Assembly (NCBI RefSeq): GCF_022811925.1 | Contig: NZ_CP065511.1 | Location: 2,845,501-2,909,500, forward strand | Source: Cytobacillus oceanisediminis | GTDB lineage: Bacteria; Bacillota; Bacilli; Bacillales; Cytobacillaceae | DNA: 64,000 nt | Direction of reading: 5' to 3' | Shown: piece by piece, positions 16,429 to 25,396 of the stretch | Layout: every line of letters begins with the position of its first letter | How positions within the stretch are numbered: the first letter of the stretch is position 1 | Program-made: the position numbers and the translations under genes | The notes under the pieces: generated by a model | Seen by the model: only the letters and a program-made list of their open reading frames with translations | What the model was told of the DNA's origin: nothing | The model's database searches: none

Positions 16429-17562
16429 TTACCCATTCATTTTCATACTGGCAGCTATGTTCCTCGCTGTTCTTTCCATATAAATTTCTGCCTTCTCCAA
16501 AGCTTCCGGAAGGGTTACAATGCCTGGGACAATGCTGAATAGAGCATCGATTCCGTGTTCATGCACAATATCGCTGTCGTCAGATAAAGAACCTGCAAGA
16601 CCGATTACTGGTATTCCATGTTTCTTTGCCGCTCTAGCCACACCGATAGGCGTTTTTCCATATATGGTTTGGCTGTCAATTTTTCCTTCTCCAGTAATGA
16701 CAAGATCCGCATCCTTTACCTCATTTTCAAAGTCTACGGCATGAAGGACGATTTCGATCCCTTTTTTTAAGTCTGCATTTAAAAGGGCAAGCAGACTTCC
16801 GCCTATTCCTCCGGCAGCACCTGCCCCCTCAATATGGCGGAACGGTTTGCCGAGGGCGTCTTCGACCACATCTGCAAAATGTCCTAAATTCTGATCCAGT
16901 ATCTGTACCATTTCGGGTGTCGCCCCTTTTTGCGGCCCAAATATAGCAGAGGCTCCTTTTGGACCAGTCAATGGGTTATCAACGTCACAGGCCACTTCGA
17001 AATGGACATTACGTAGCCTTGAATCAAGACCTGACATGTCTATTGCTGCAAGCTGTGCAAGCGATTCTCCGCCTGGTCGGATTTCGCTGCCAGTTTTGTC
17101 AAGAAGTTTTCCGCCTAGGGCCTGAATCATTCCTGCCCCTGCATCATTTGTAGCACTTCCGCCAATTCCAATAATGATGTGCTGAACACCTAAGTCCAAT
17201 GCGGCTGCGATTAACTCTCCTGTTCCCCTGGTTGATGTAATTAAGGGGTTGCGTTTTTCTGAAGGAACCAAATGCAGGCCTGACGCAGCTGCCATCTCAA
17301 TGACTGCTGTCTTTCCATCCCCCATTAATCCAAAGAATGCCTTAACAGGTTCCCCGAGAGGTCCTGTAACTGTTCGTTCTATGATCGAACCTTCCGTTGC
17401 ATCAACAAGCGATTGGACCGTTCCCTCTCCGCCGTCAGCCATCGGCAATTTTCTGTAATCTGCTTCGGGAAAAATAGATTTAAAACCTCTTTCAATGGCA
17501 TCAGCAGCCGCAAGTGCCGATAAACTTTCCTTAAATGAATCCGGGGCAATCACGATTTTCAT
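16429..17562 (-). CDS. garK: glycerate kinase (GarK/GlxK type)
   Basis: A 377-aa glycerate 2-kinase of the GarK family, phosphorylating D-glycerate with ATP. Typical blocks are the N-terminal IVIAPDSFKESLSALAAADAI, the LPMADGGEGTVQSLVDAT motif, GIGGSATNDAGAGMIQALG (substrate-binding) and VITGEGKIDSQTIYGKTPIGVA near the end. Length is normal and the frame is intact. The ATG at 17562 has GGGAGAGG upstream. It lies downstream of a gntP permease remnant and of cdaR, the usual trio for glycerate or sugar-diacid use, so expression is probably from the same transcript under CdaR. With its permease gone, its substrate must come from elsewhere in the cell. Confidence 0.92.
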   Translation of the reverse strand: MKIVIAPDSFKESLSALAAADAIERGFKSIFPEADYRKLPMADGGEGTVQSLVDATEGSIIERTVTGPLGEPVKAFFGLMGDGKTAVIEMAAASGLHLVPSEKRNPLITSTRGTGELIAAALDLGVQHIIIGIGGSATNDAGAGMIQALGGKLLDKTGSEIRPGGESLAQLAAIDMSGLDSRLRNVHFEVACDVDNPLTGPKGASAIFGPQKGATPEMVQILDQNLGHFADVVEDALGKPFRHIEGAGAAGGIGGSLLALLNADLKKGIEIVLHAVDFENEVKDADLVITGEGKIDSQTIYGKTPIGVARAAKKHGIPVIGLAGSLSDDSDIVHEHGIDALFSIVPGIVTLPEALEKAEIYMERTARNIAASMKMNG

Positions 17563-17583
17563 ATTTGATCCTCTCCCTTTCTA

Positions 17584-17902
17584 TTAGCCAAAAAGCTTAA
17601 AGACTCCAAATATAAGTGTAGAAATGACTGCAAGAGTTAAACCGATAAGCGATTCATATGGCATCAGCTTCAAGCGCTCCTTAATATCCATATTGACACT
17701 TCCCGCAGTTGCATGGAAAAATCTTCCGTGCGGCAAATGAACCAGTACGGTAGCTCCCGCATGGATCATGGCAGCGCCTGCAAGCGCTGATTATTAAGGC
17801 ACCTGCTACCATTCCATAAGCAGGCTGAACTTTTTTCAAGATTAATAGTATGGCAATGACTAAGGCTGTTATTGCTCCTAAAGCGCTTACAGTTACCTCC
17901 AC
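17584..17902 (-). pseudogene. gntP: GntP-family permease remnant with large internal deletion
   Basis: Only the two ends of a GntP gluconate/glycerate permease survive. From a GTG at 17902 (GGGAGGG upstream) comes the N-terminal helix EVTVSALGAITALVIAILLI plus KKVQPAYGMVAGAL. Close to 17790 the frame shifts and jumps to the C-terminal AMIHAGATVLVHLPHGRFFH, then ATAGSVNMDIKERLKL and a last helix. Intact relatives have about 430-450 residues, so some 330 are missing. The flanking genes cdaR and garK are intact. No direct repeat or mobile element is seen at the join. Transport activity is excluded by the missing core. Confidence 0.85.
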
Positions 17903-17939
17903 ATTTAGCCCTCCCATGATGATTTGCTTATAAATCTAT

Positions 17940-17953
17940 TGTAAGCGGTTTGC
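17940..17953. promoter_or_regulatory. possible CcpA (cre) site upstream of gntP remnant
   Basis: TGTAAGCGGTTTGC matches the cre pattern TGWNANCGNTNWCA except at the last two positions. It lies between cdaR and the gntP remnant. Confidence 0.3.
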
Positions 17954-18006
17954 CTTTTCTATTACATCGTGGATGATGATGAAAAAAACGACTAGAACTC
18001 TCTATT

Positions 18007-18026
18007 AATTGTGCAATTGCACAATT
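18007..18026. promoter_or_regulatory. 20-bp perfect palindrome, likely CdaR operator
   Basis: AATTGTGCAATTGCACAATT is a perfect 20-bp palindrome overlapping the first two bases of the cdaR stop codon and upstream of the permease/kinase genes. Half-sites TGCACAAT recur at the cdaR start (19121-19128) and upstream of it (19176-19183). Confidence 0.6.
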
Positions 18027-19125
18027 ATCTTAAATCATTTACTAATTTCGCCACATAAAGTTCGAATAACATTTTCACATTGCGGGGGTCTTTTCCAGTA
18101 AATTCAGTTATCTTATCCAGACGGTATCTCAGGGTATTGCGGTGAATAAATAAGTGATCCGCTATTTTGCCAAGATCTCCTCCCTCTTTTATGAAAACAT
18201 CAAGAGTATGTGCCAGCTCCCCTTTTTTATCCTGGACAAGGAGCCGGTCATAAAAAGAAAATGTATGTTCTTCCTTTTGGGCGAGCATGGATAGCTTTAT
18301 TTCCAGCCAGTAATTTTCATAACTGTAATAAGCGGCGTCACGATGAATCTTTGGGCCAAGGACAGTCAGCTGCTGCGCATGCCGATAGGAGGACTTCAAG
18401 CCGCTTATGTTCTCCGATGTGTTTCCAATAGCAACTGCTGCTTTCCTCTTTGAAAGGCCGGCAATCCTCTTTAAAGCAGCGACTTGTTCTGAATGCTCCC
18501 CTGCTTTTAATATGACAATTTCATTATTGAACGTAACCCCTGTTAAATCCTGTTTTCCCAATTCAAAATGGATGTCATTGATAAGCTTTTGATTCATGGT
18601 TCCCAGTTCTTCGTGCAGCTTGAGCACAATCACGGTTCTCGGGATTTTCAGGTCATATCCCAGGAAGCCGGCCCTCTCTTCTAACCACGCTTCATTTATG
18701 GGTTCTTCAGAAATGAGCAGGTTCACAATCTCACTTTGGAGACGCTGCTTCCATTGTACTCTCTCCAGCAGAAACGATTGCTCCAAAACCAGTTCTGCTG
18801 CCATTTTAACAAGCTCTGCGAAATTCCTGATTTGCTCCGGTTCCCCCGTTATGCCGACTACACCAATAATTTGATTATGAAAACGGATGGGAAGATTGAT
18901 TCCAGGCTTGGCCCCTTTAAGCTCGGCGGCACTTCTTTCATCAATTTCCACACTTTCACCTTTTTTCAGGACCAGCAGAGCTCCATCATGAACCTGATTG
19001 ATCCTTTCCTTATCACCTGAACCGATAATAACGCCTTCTTCGTTCATAACATTTATGTTTTTGTTCAGGATTTTCATAGTCCGCTCCACTATTCCCTGAG
19101 CGAGTTCATAGGATAAAAAATGCAC
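18025..19125 (-). CDS. cdaR: CdaR-family sugar-diacid/glycerate regulator
   Basis: A 366-aa regulator. The N-terminal putative sugar-diacid recognition domain (about 1-130) includes LAQGIVERTMKILNKNINVM and GINLPIRFHNQIIGVVGITG. A degenerate GGDEF-like middle follows, and a PucR-type helix-turn-helix closes the protein (GDLGKIADHLFIHRNTLRYRLDKI). Homologues activate garPLRK or glycerate genes. The start is a GTG at 19125 preceded by CGGGGAT; no ATG is in reach. A 20-bp TGTGCAATTGCACA-type palindrome at its 3' end and TTGCACAAT half-sites before its start suggest control of itself and of the gntP/garK unit. Confidence 0.88.
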   Translation of the reverse strand: MHFLSYELAQGIVERTMKILNKNINVMNEEGVIIGSGDKERINQVHDGALLVLKKGESVEIDERSAAELKGAKPGINLPIRFHNQIIGVVGITGEPEQIRNFAELVKMAAELVLEQSFLLERVQWKQRLQSEIVNLLISEEPINEAWLEERAGFLGYDLKIPRTVIVLKLHEELGTMNQKLINDIHFELGKQDLTGVTFNNEIVILKAGEHSEQVAALKRIAGLSKRKAAVAIGNTSENISGLKSSYRHAQQLTVLGPKIHRDAAYYSYENYWLEIKLSMLAQKEEHTFSFYDRLLVQDKKGELAHTLDVFIKEGGDLGKIADHLFIHRNTLRYRLDKITEFTGKDPRNVKMLFELYVAKLVNDLR

Positions 19126-19173
19126 AATCCCCGCCGCCTTCCTGTTTCGTTACTATCAATGTACCATAGTAGA

Positions 19174-19183
19174 TTTGCACAAT
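19174..19183. promoter_or_regulatory. CdaR half-site upstream of cdaR
   Basis: TTTGCACAAT shares nine bases with one arm of the 18007-18026 palindrome and lies 49 bases upstream of the cdaR start codon. Another TGCACAAT spans the start codon itself. Confidence 0.4.
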
Positions 19184-19189
19184 AAACAA

Positions 19190-19218
19190 AATAAAAAACC
19201 GTGTGTCAGGACACGGTT
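19190..19218 (-). terminator. terminator of the cysH-sirC operon
   Basis: Minus-strand AACCGTGT pairs with ACACGGTT, followed by TTTTATTTT, just after the sirC stop. Confidence 0.85.
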
Positions 19219-19228
19219 GAGGAGTTGA

Positions 19229-19837
19229 TTATTTTAATGAGTTCAGATATGCCCATTTACTTTCCCGCTCATCCTCCGACAGGCGATAGCGGTCATCAAG
19301 CAATTCGGCGAGAAGTCCATTTTTCTCAGCTGAATGGATAGAAAGTTTTTTAATATGTTCACGGCATTTTGCGAGAAATTCTGAATAACCCGTCCAGCTT
19401 TCATCAAATTGTTCATCCAGCTGTTTTTTTAGCTTTCGGGTCAGCTTTGGGCTTGCACCATTAGAGGTGACAGCGATTTGAAGCGGTCCGCGCCTTACAG
19501 CTGCCGGAAAGACTACATTTCCTTCTCCTGCTTCATCGACAACACAGACAAGCTGACATGGATCCAGCGACTTTGCCAGATGCTGGTTGGTATCACGATT
19601 ATTTGTGGCCAGAATCGATAAAAAAGCATCTTTAAAATCCTCAGGCTGCGCTTCCCGCTGAATGAGCTCATATCCTCTTTGACGGGCGAAAGGAATGATT
19701 TCGTCTGAAAAAACAGGAGCAACAAACGTAATATGGGCTCGTTCTCCATCAAGGGTTTTCGCTTTTCGACAGGCAATTCTGCCGCCGCCTGCAATGACGA
19801 TCTTCTGGCTGGTTAAATTAATGAATAACGGCTGCAT
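19229..19837 (-). CDS. sirC: precorrin-2 dehydrogenase (SirC, YlnF)
   Basis: A 202-aa NAD-dependent dehydrogenase oxidising precorrin-2 to sirohydrochlorin. The Rossmann motif is VIAGGGRIACRKAKTL (about residues 13-28). The conserved RGPLQIAVTSNGASPKLTRKLKK segment is the substrate side. It lacks the methyltransferase part of enterobacterial CysG, and SumT and SirB are separate genes, as in Bacillus. It is last in the sulfate assimilation operon and overlaps sirB by 20 bases. Its product feeds siroheme for sulfite reductase, whose genes are not in this window. Confidence 0.93.
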   Translation of the reverse strand: MQPLFINLTSQKIVIAGGGRIACRKAKTLDGERAHITFVAPVFSDEIIPFARQRGYELIQREAQPEDFKDAFLSILATNNRDTNQHLAKSLDPCQLVCVVDEAGEGNVVFPAAVRRGPLQIAVTSNGASPKLTRKLKKQLDEQFDESWTGYSEFLAKCREHIKKLSIHSAEKNGLLAELLDDRYRLSEDERESKWAYLNSLK

Positions 19838-20570
19838 TCACATTCTCCTCTCCATTCGCTTTTTCAGCGACTAGATTCTGAATAGCCCTATGCCGTCCTA
19901 ATGTATCAGTTAGTTTCACAGAGCAGTCTGCTCTTATTTTCCTATTTACCTCTCTGATTACCTCACTCAATAAAAGCCCCGGGAATAATAAATATGGGAT
20001 GACAATGACCCTCCCGCTGGCACCATTGCAAATGGAATCAAGTCCAGCCTTGAAGGACGGGGAAGCAGCTGCCAAATAGCAGACTTGCACATTCCTTACA
20101 CCAAGCCGCTGGCTGATTCCCCTTTTGATTGAGTCAAAGGATTTAAGAATAGAAGGGTCACTGCTTCCTCTTCCCACAATTAAAAGCGAATCATCAGAAC
20201 GGATTGGCTGAGCTTCATCTGCCGTAAGCTCTGCAATTGCGTCAAGAATACTGTTCTGGACTCCAAACGGATCCGCCATCCTAACAGTAATGGCCGGGTA
20301 TTTTTTTATTAAAGGGGCAAGCGCTTCAGGGATATCCTGCTTAATATGACCCGCTGCCAGCAAAAACAGAGGCACAATTACAATTTCTGCTGCTCCCGCA
20401 TGGACACAGTATTCAAATCCAGCCTCAATGTCTGGCTCTGCTAATTCAAGGAAACAAAGCTTTTGTATAGGAGCGTCTACCTTTTTCATGACACTCCCGA
20501 TAAAAAGATTTGCTTCGGCAGCACCTTTTTTAGAACGCGTGCCATGGCCGATGTATAGGACAGCTTTCAT
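19818..20570 (-). CDS. sirB: sirohydrochlorin ferrochelatase (SirB, YlnE)
   Basis: A 250-aa CbiX/SirB-type chelatase inserting Fe2+ into sirohydrochlorin. There are two homologous halves; metal-binding residues include the N-terminal His in LYIGHGTRSKKG and His in LAAGHIKQDIPE. The second half keeps LIVGRGSSDPS, where the first His of the repeat is replaced, as in other long-form SirB. It overlaps sirC and follows sumT by 56 bases. It acts in the cytosol. Confidence 0.92.
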   Translation of the reverse strand: MKAVLYIGHGTRSKKGAAEANLFIGSVMKKVDAPIQKLCFLELAEPDIEAGFEYCVHAGAAEIVIVPLFLLAAGHIKQDIPEALAPLIKKYPAITVRMADPFGVQNSILDAIAELTADEAQPIRSDDSLLIVGRGSSDPSILKSFDSIKRGISQRLGVRNVQVCYLAAASPSFKAGLDSICNGASGRVIVIPYLLFPGLLLSEVIREVNRKIRADCSVKLTDTLGRHRAIQNLVAEKANGEENVNAAVIH

Positions 20571-20626
20571 TTGGCGGCTCCTTTCCTTGATGGACTTTCT
20601 TAATTCTGCTTAATCGTAACCTATCC

Positions 20627-21409
20627 CTATCCATGCACCACAGGGAGATGAGGCGCAATTTCATCTTCGAACCAATTGATTTTGTGATGCATTTTTACCA
20701 CATCACCAATGACAATCATGCTTGGATTGGTGATGTTTGATTCTTTCACTTTGTTCTCAATATTAGCAAGCGTGCCCGTTACGGTCCGCTGTTCTGAAAG
20801 AGTTCCCCAGTGTACGAGTGCGATTGGTGTTTGAGTGGATTTTCCGTTATGAATGAGATTTTTTACAATATTAGGCAAGTGGGAAACACCCATATACACA
20901 CAAATCGTGTCAACAGCATGCGCCAGGTGGGCCCACTGGTGTTCGGCTTCTTCGTTTCCGGCCTGATGTCCGGTGACAAAAGCGAAACTTTTGCTTAAGG
21001 TACGGTGTGTTACAGGAATCCCCGCATAAGCAGATGCCGCGATTCCTGCAGTGACTCCAGGCACAATTTCAAATGGCACATCATTATTGGCACACTCTTC
21101 TGCCTCTTCCCCGCCCCTGCCGAATACAAATGGATCCCCGCCTTTTAGCCGACAAACCAGCAAACCTTTTTTTGCATATTTTACAAGCAGATGATTGATG
21201 GTTTCCTGCTTCATGACATGATGATTGGGAAGCTTGCCGCAATACACCAGCTGTGCTTCTTTTTTTGCATGGTTTAACAGTTCCCGGTTCACGAGACGAT
21301 CATATAGAACGACATCTGCCTCCTGCAGGCAGCGCATTCCCTTAACAGTCATAAGTTCCGGATCTCCCGGACCGGCACCTACTAAAAAAACTTTTCCCGT
21401 CATTCCCAT
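20627..21409 (-). CDS. sumT: uroporphyrinogen-III C-methyltransferase (SumT, YlnD)
   Basis: A 260-aa SAM-dependent methyltransferase converting uroporphyrinogen III to precorrin-2. Motifs are VFLVGAGPGDPELMTVKGMR, LKGGDPFVFGRGGEEAEEC (SAM-binding, with GGDPxxxGRG) and IPVTHRTLSKSFAFVTGH. The frame opens further upstream to 21445, but the ATG at 21409 follows AAAGGGCGG and gives the family length, so I prefer it; the longer form with AGGA eleven bases before its ATG cannot be excluded. Separated from cysC by a 300-base structured spacer, it may be expressed at a lower level than the genes upstream. Confidence 0.92.
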   Translation of the reverse strand: MGMTGKVFLVGAGPGDPELMTVKGMRCLQEADVVLYDRLVNRELLNHAKKEAQLVYCGKLPNHHVMKQETINHLLVKYAKKGLLVCRLKGGDPFVFGRGGEEAEECANNDVPFEIVPGVTAGIAASAYAGIPVTHRTLSKSFAFVTGHQAGNEEAEHQWAHLAHAVDTICVYMGVSHLPNIVKNLIHNGKSTQTPIALVHWGTLSEQRTVTGTLANIENKVKESNITNPSMIVIGDVVKMHHKINWFEDEIAPHLPVVHG

Positions 21410-21532
21410 GACCGCCCTTTCTGTAATGTCTTTTAATATATGCATTTTAACGCTTTTCCTAAGCTAATAATCTAATTGTTTTCTATAATACCATTTTTCA
21501 GGGTGAAATAGTAGGAATTATTTTTTCAGAAA

Positions 21533-21701
21533 AGGAGTCTCCTATTAGAAAGAGACTCCCGGTTTTTATCGCAGTCTAACGGGCAGTAAGATCCCCACTT
21601 CAAGACTCAGAAGAATCAATGGAGGATAAGTGGGGGTCCAACTGCCCGTAAAGGCCCGATTGGTTCAACTAACAATCAGCGGGAAAAACTCCCACTGATT
21701 G
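21533..21701. other. structured intergenic element: three or four hairpins after cysC
   Basis: Within 170 bases four paired segments are visible: GGAGTCTC/GAGACTCC (21534, 21552); ACGGGCAGT/ACTGCCCGT (21579, 21641) enclosing CCCCACTT/AAGTGGGG; GATTG/CAATC around 21660; and CAATCAG plus GGG against CCC plus CTGATTG (21673-21701). It ends 11 bases before the cysC stop codon on the minus strand. It looks like a mobile non-coding element or the end of an IS200/IS605-type unit, or a structured RNA. It encodes no protein. Confidence 0.6.
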
Positions 21702-21711
21702 AAGTTTCACT

Positions 21712-22311
21712 TTATAGGATATTCTTTTCACGCAAATGTGTTAATATCTGCCCGACTGCTTCTTCTACTGTGTACTGGTCAGATCGGACCGTAATTTCAG
21801 GTTGTTCAGGCGCTTCATAGGGGGAATCGATTCCTGTAAAATCCTTAATTTCCCCGCGCCGGGCTTTGGCATATAATTGCTTCGGATCCCGCCGTTCACA
21901 TTCTTCGAGCGGACAGTCAATGAAGACTTCAATAAATTCTCCTTCTTCAAACAGCGCCCTAACCGTTTCCCTGTCCGACCGGAATGGAGAGATAAAGGCA
22001 GTTGTGACGATCTTGCCGCTGTCCACAAACAGCTTCGCGACTTCCCCAATACGCCTGATATTTTCATTTCTGTCGGCTTCTGAAAAGCCAAGATCTTTAT
22101 TTAAGCCGTGTCTGACATTGTCGCCGTCCAGTACATATTCATTGATGCCCTGGCGAAACAGTTCATGGGATACAGCATTTGCAATCGTTGATTTGCCTGA
22201 GCCTGATAGGCCGGTAAACCAGAGGACCACACTTCCGTGGCCGTTTTGTGCCCGTCTGTCTTCCTTCGTGATCGCAGCGTCATGCCAGGTGATATTTGTT
22301 GCTTTTGTCAT
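21712..22311 (-). CDS. cysC: adenylylsulfate kinase
   Basis: A 199-aa APS kinase, phosphorylating APS to PAPS. The Walker A motif is [13 protein letters not shown] (about residues 33-45). Also visible are [16 protein letters not shown] (APS binding), [15 protein letters not shown] and the lid segment [20 protein letters not shown]. Full length. It starts 12 bases after the sat stop. Together with sat, cysP and cysH it reproduces the B. subtilis operon order. Oddly, the reductase downstream in the pathway looks APS-type, so PAPS may serve other sulfotransfer uses too. Confidence 0.94.
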   Translation of the reverse strand: MTKATNITWHDAAITKEDRRAQNGHGSVVLWFTGLSGSGKSTIANAVSHELFRQGINEYVLDGDNVRHGLNKDLGFSEADRNENIRRIGEVAKLFVDSGKIVTTAFISPFRSDRETVRALFEEGEFIEVFIDCPLEECERRDPKQLYAKARRGEIKDFTGIDSPYEAPEQPEITVRSDQYTVEEAVGQILTHLREKNIL

Positions 22312-22323
22312 TATATCCGCCCC

Positions 22324-23469
22324 TTATACCGTTTCTTTTTCTCTCATGCCTTCAATTAACACTTCGACTACCTCTTTGCGGCTGAAAGTGGATGGCGGCA
22401 GCTCCCCGTTCCGGAGCATTTCCCTTACCTTTGTGCCGGAAAGAATGACGCGGTCTTCTTTGCTGTGAGGGCAGGTTTTATCAGATGCCATGCCTTCGCA
22501 CTTGTTGCAGTAAAAGCTGTGCTCAAAGAACAGCGGTTTGATGCCAAGCTCTTCTTCTGTGAAATGGCTGAAAATATGCTGCGCATCATATGTGCCATAA
22601 TAATTGCCGACACCGGCATGGTCTCTTCCGACGATGAAGTGTGTGCAGCCGAAGTTTTTCCTTGCAATGGCATGGAAGATTGCTTCACGCGGCCCCGCAT
22701 ATCTCATTGCTGCGGGATAGACAGCCAGCTGTGTGCGCTCTTTTGGATAGTAATTTTCCAGAAGAACCCGGTAGCTCTTAAGACGGACATCAGCAGGGAT
22801 ATCATCTGATTTTGTTTCACCCACAAGCGGGTTCAAAAATAGCCCATCCACCGTTTCCAATGCTGCTTTCTGGATGTATTCATGTGCCCGGTGTACAGGG
22901 TTCCTTGTCTGGAAGCCAACCACTGTTTTCCAGCCTTTTTCTTCAAACAGTGCCCTTGTTGCTTTAGGCTCAAACCATACATCCTCTGCTACGCCTTTAC
23001 CAGGTTTTTTAATCAGCGTTACCTCGCCGGCAACATAAACCGGACCGCGTTCAAAAAGCCTTTTCACTCCTGGGTGTGCCAGCTCTTCCGTCTTGTAGAC
23101 TTCGCTCGCTTCCTTCCTTAAGTCAGGCTCATACCATTCTAATACAGTTATGACTCCGTACACTTCACCTTCGTTAACCAGCTTAAACTTCTCACCGGCT
23201 GTAAGCTCTTTGGCTTTTTCCGCTGAAACCGGCAGTGTAACCGGAATAGACCAAATGGTTCCGTCTGCTAATCTCATTTTTTCAACAACAGATTCATAGT
23301 CTGCTTTTCCAAGGAAACCTGTAAGAGGACTGAATAAGCCAACACCTATAAGTTCCAGATCACTCAGTGCAATGGCATCTATTAAAATTTCTTTTTCAAT
23401 TCCTGTCAGGTCATAATTTGGATTGTAGCTTTGAATTAATTTTCCTCCATGAGGTTTCGGCAGAGCCAT
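22324..23469 (-). CDS. sat: sulfate adenylyltransferase (ATP sulfurylase)
   Basis: A 381-aa ATP sulfurylase making APS from sulfate and ATP. Active-site motifs are [19 protein letters not shown] (QTRNPxHxxHE), [12 protein letters not shown] (nucleotide-binding) and the C-terminal cysteine cluster [19 protein letters not shown], which binds zinc in prokaryotic homologues. Length and order match B. subtilis Sat. It sits 26 bases after cysP and 12 before cysC. Confidence 0.95.
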   Translation of the reverse strand: MALPKPHGGKLIQSYNPNYDLTGIEKEILIDAIALSDLELIGVGLFSPLTGFLGKADYESVVEKMRLADGTIWSIPVTLPVSAEKAKELTAGEKFKLVNEGEVYGVITVLEWYEPDLRKEASEVYKTEELAHPGVKRLFERGPVYVAGEVTLIKKPGKGVAEDVWFEPKATRALFEEKGWKTVVGFQTRNPVHRAHEYIQKAALETVDGLFLNPLVGETKSDDIPADVRLKSYRVLLENYYPKERTQLAVYPAAMRYAGPREAIFHAIARKNFGCTHFIVGRDHAGVGNYYGTYDAQHIFSHFTEEELGIKPLFFEHSFYCNKCEGMASDKTCPHSKEDRVILSGTKVREMLRNGELPPSTFSRKEVVEVLIEGMREKETV

Positions 23470-23495
23470 TTTTCATCAACCTTTCTTTTTCAGAT

Positions 23496-24560
23496 TTACT
23501 TTTTTTCAGTTATCGGGCTTGCAGCGGCTGGTGCCTTATTCATTAAGAATTTCACTCCAAATACGGAGATTAGCACACCGGCCATGGCAATCACCGGATA
23601 TACATTTTGTTCAATGAGCAGCTGGATGAGCGTATAGGATAGGACCATCGATAATACTGGTGAAACCACCCAAACGACTAGTAGCTGAATGACGATGTCC
23701 TTCTTGAAAACTGACCGTCCCTGCTTTACAAATCCGATTCCGATGATGGAGGAAGTAGTGATTTGCGTTAAAGGGACAGGAATTCCAAAAACGGAAGCAA
23801 TCGTAACAATTCCTGCTCCTGTTCCTGAAATGACACAGCCTTCTTCAAGACGGATTTTTGTAATCTTTTTGCCATTCGTTTCGAGGACATTTTTCCCCAG
23901 TAAAATGGCTCCTAAAGCGACAAACAGCCCGCCCCAGAAGATTCCGCTGCCTGTGCTCATAATGCCTGCACCTACAAGCGGACCGACTGCATTGGCAACA
24001 TTATTCATGCCTGCCGAGAATGCTTCAAACACGCCCATAAAAATGACGAGTATGGCTAAAATCGGAGTTGCCTTAGGCTTTTTAATCAGGTTCTGTATAA
24101 AGTTTCTCTTTAAAAAAGCGGCTGCCGCTATGGCAATTAAAAAAGCGGCAAATGGAGTGAGCAGCCAGAACATGACTATCCAGGCAAGCTTTCCGGCAAA
24201 TACGGATTGGTAGACGATTCCTGCACCAACAACAGAACCGACAGTCACCTCACTGGTAGACAGCGGGATGCCGAATACATTTGCCAGAAACAGCGATAAA
24301 GCGGCAGATGCAATCACAATCAGCGCGATGGCTACTGTAAAGGTCTCTTTAGGAACAATACCGCTTCCCATTGTCTTTACCACTTCTCCTCCGCCAAGCC
24401 ATGCTCCGAAGAAAACGGCCAATCCGCAAAGAACAAGAGCTAACATGCGGTTTTTTAGGACACCTGAACCATACGCGATCCCCATGGATGCTGCTGCTCC
24501 GCTTGCCCCGATATTCATGGCGAAAAATAAACCGACTGTGACCGCTATAATCGTAAGCAT
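23496..24560 (-). CDS. cysP: sulfate permease of the PiT family (CysP)
   Basis: A 354-aa membrane protein of the inorganic phosphate transporter (PiT) family. The duplicated signature is visible as AMNIGASGAAASMGIAYGSG near the N-terminus and GMNNVANAVGPLVGAGIMS in the second half, with GIPLSTSEVTVGSVVGAG and GIPVPLTQITTSSIIGIG as the matching re-entrant loops. In B. subtilis this protein is the sulfate importer, and the position between cysH and sat supports the same here over phosphate. Confidence 0.92.
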   Translation of the reverse strand: MLTIIAVTVGLFFAMNIGASGAAASMGIAYGSGVLKNRMLALVLCGLAVFFGAWLGGGEVVKTMGSGIVPKETFTVAIALIVIASAALSLFLANVFGIPLSTSEVTVGSVVGAGIVYQSVFAGKLAWIVMFWLLTPFAAFLIAIAAAAFLKRNFIQNLIKKPKATPILAILVIFMGVFEAFSAGMNNVANAVGPLVGAGIMSTGSGIFWGGLFVALGAILLGKNVLETNGKKITKIRLEEGCVISGTGAGIVTIASVFGIPVPLTQITTSSIIGIGFVKQGRSVFKKDIVIQLLVVWVVSPVLSMVLSYTLIQLLIEQNVYPVIAMAGVLISVFGVKFLMNKAPAAASPITEKK

Positions 24561-24575
24561 GGTATCATCCTCCCT

Positions 24576-25292
24576 CTAGCTGGTGTGAAGGCCGCATTCC
24601 GTTTTGCCTGTGCCAGACCATCGTCCGGCACGGGAATCGCCATTTTCATCGACTGCCTGTGTACAGGGAAAACAGCCGATGCTTGGATATCCATTGTCAT
24701 GCAGGGTGTTGTATGGCAGGTCTTTTTCCCTGATATAGGCCCAAACTTCATCCCATGTCCAGTGAATCAGCGGGCAGATTTTGATATTCTTGAACTTTTC
24801 ATCCTTGTTTAGGAATTGAGTATTCGCTCTTGTAGGCGATTGCTCCCGCCGAAGGCCAGAGATCCATGCCTGCTTTGGTGTTAATGCTTCTCTTAATGGA
24901 ATCACCTTGCGGATCTCGCAGCATGAATTGGGTTCCCTTTTCCACAGTGCCGAACCGTATTCTGCTGCTTGCTGGTCGAGTGTCAGCTTGGGTTCTTTTC
25001 GCTCGATCCGAAGATTTGGAAAACGTACCTCGATCTTATCTATCAATTCATAGGTTTCAAGGAAGTGAAGCCCGGTGTCCAAAAAGACAATATGGGCATC
25101 TGGTTTGATTTCCTGGATTAAGTCAATCAGCACAATGGCTTCAGCCCCGAAACTCGATGCATAGACAATCTTGTCTTCTGGATAATTTGCATATGCCCAT
25201 TCCAACACTTTGCGGGCGCCTTTTAATTTATCATCAATTGGGAATGCATCAGAGATCTGATTCCAATTTTCATATGTCACTGCAGTGCTCAT
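24576..25292 (-). CDS. cysH: adenylylsulfate (APS/PAPS) reductase
   Basis: A 238-aa thioredoxin-dependent reductase giving sulfite. P-loop-like YASSFGAEAIVLIDLI is followed by EPNSCCEIRKVIPL and IGCFPCTQAV, two paired-Cys sites that ligate a [4Fe-4S] cluster in APS-type enzymes, and the C-terminal catalytic Cys in TGKTECGLHTS. The Cys pairs point to use of APS, possibly also PAPS, as reported for the B. subtilis enzyme. The gene is first of the classical operon, though a YezD-like gene precedes it. The start at 25292 leaves 104 bases to that gene. Confidence 0.94.
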   Translation of the reverse strand: MSTAVTYENWNQISDAFPIDDKLKGARKVLEWAYANYPEDKIVYASSFGAEAIVLIDLIQEIKPDAHIVFLDTGLHFLETYELIDKIEVRFPNLRIERKEPKLTLDQQAAEYGSALWKREPNSCCEIRKVIPLREALTPKQAWISGLRREQSPTRANTQFLNKDEKFKNIKICPLIHWTWDEVWAYIREKDLPYNTLHDNGYPSIGCFPCTQAVDENGDSRAGRWSGTGKTECGLHTS

Positions 25293-25396
25293 CTTGCAGT
25301 ACTCCTTTCACTTTCTTGAAAATTTTTTCTCAACCAAAAAAGGCAGTCTTTCCGCCTGAAAAAATCCTTCAGGAAGAAAAACCGCCTCTAGTTTGT

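Noticed and set aside
17681..17917. Independent 78-aa Cys-rich protein
   Set aside because: Its Cys-rich end is a frameshifted reading past the deletion join of the gntP remnant.
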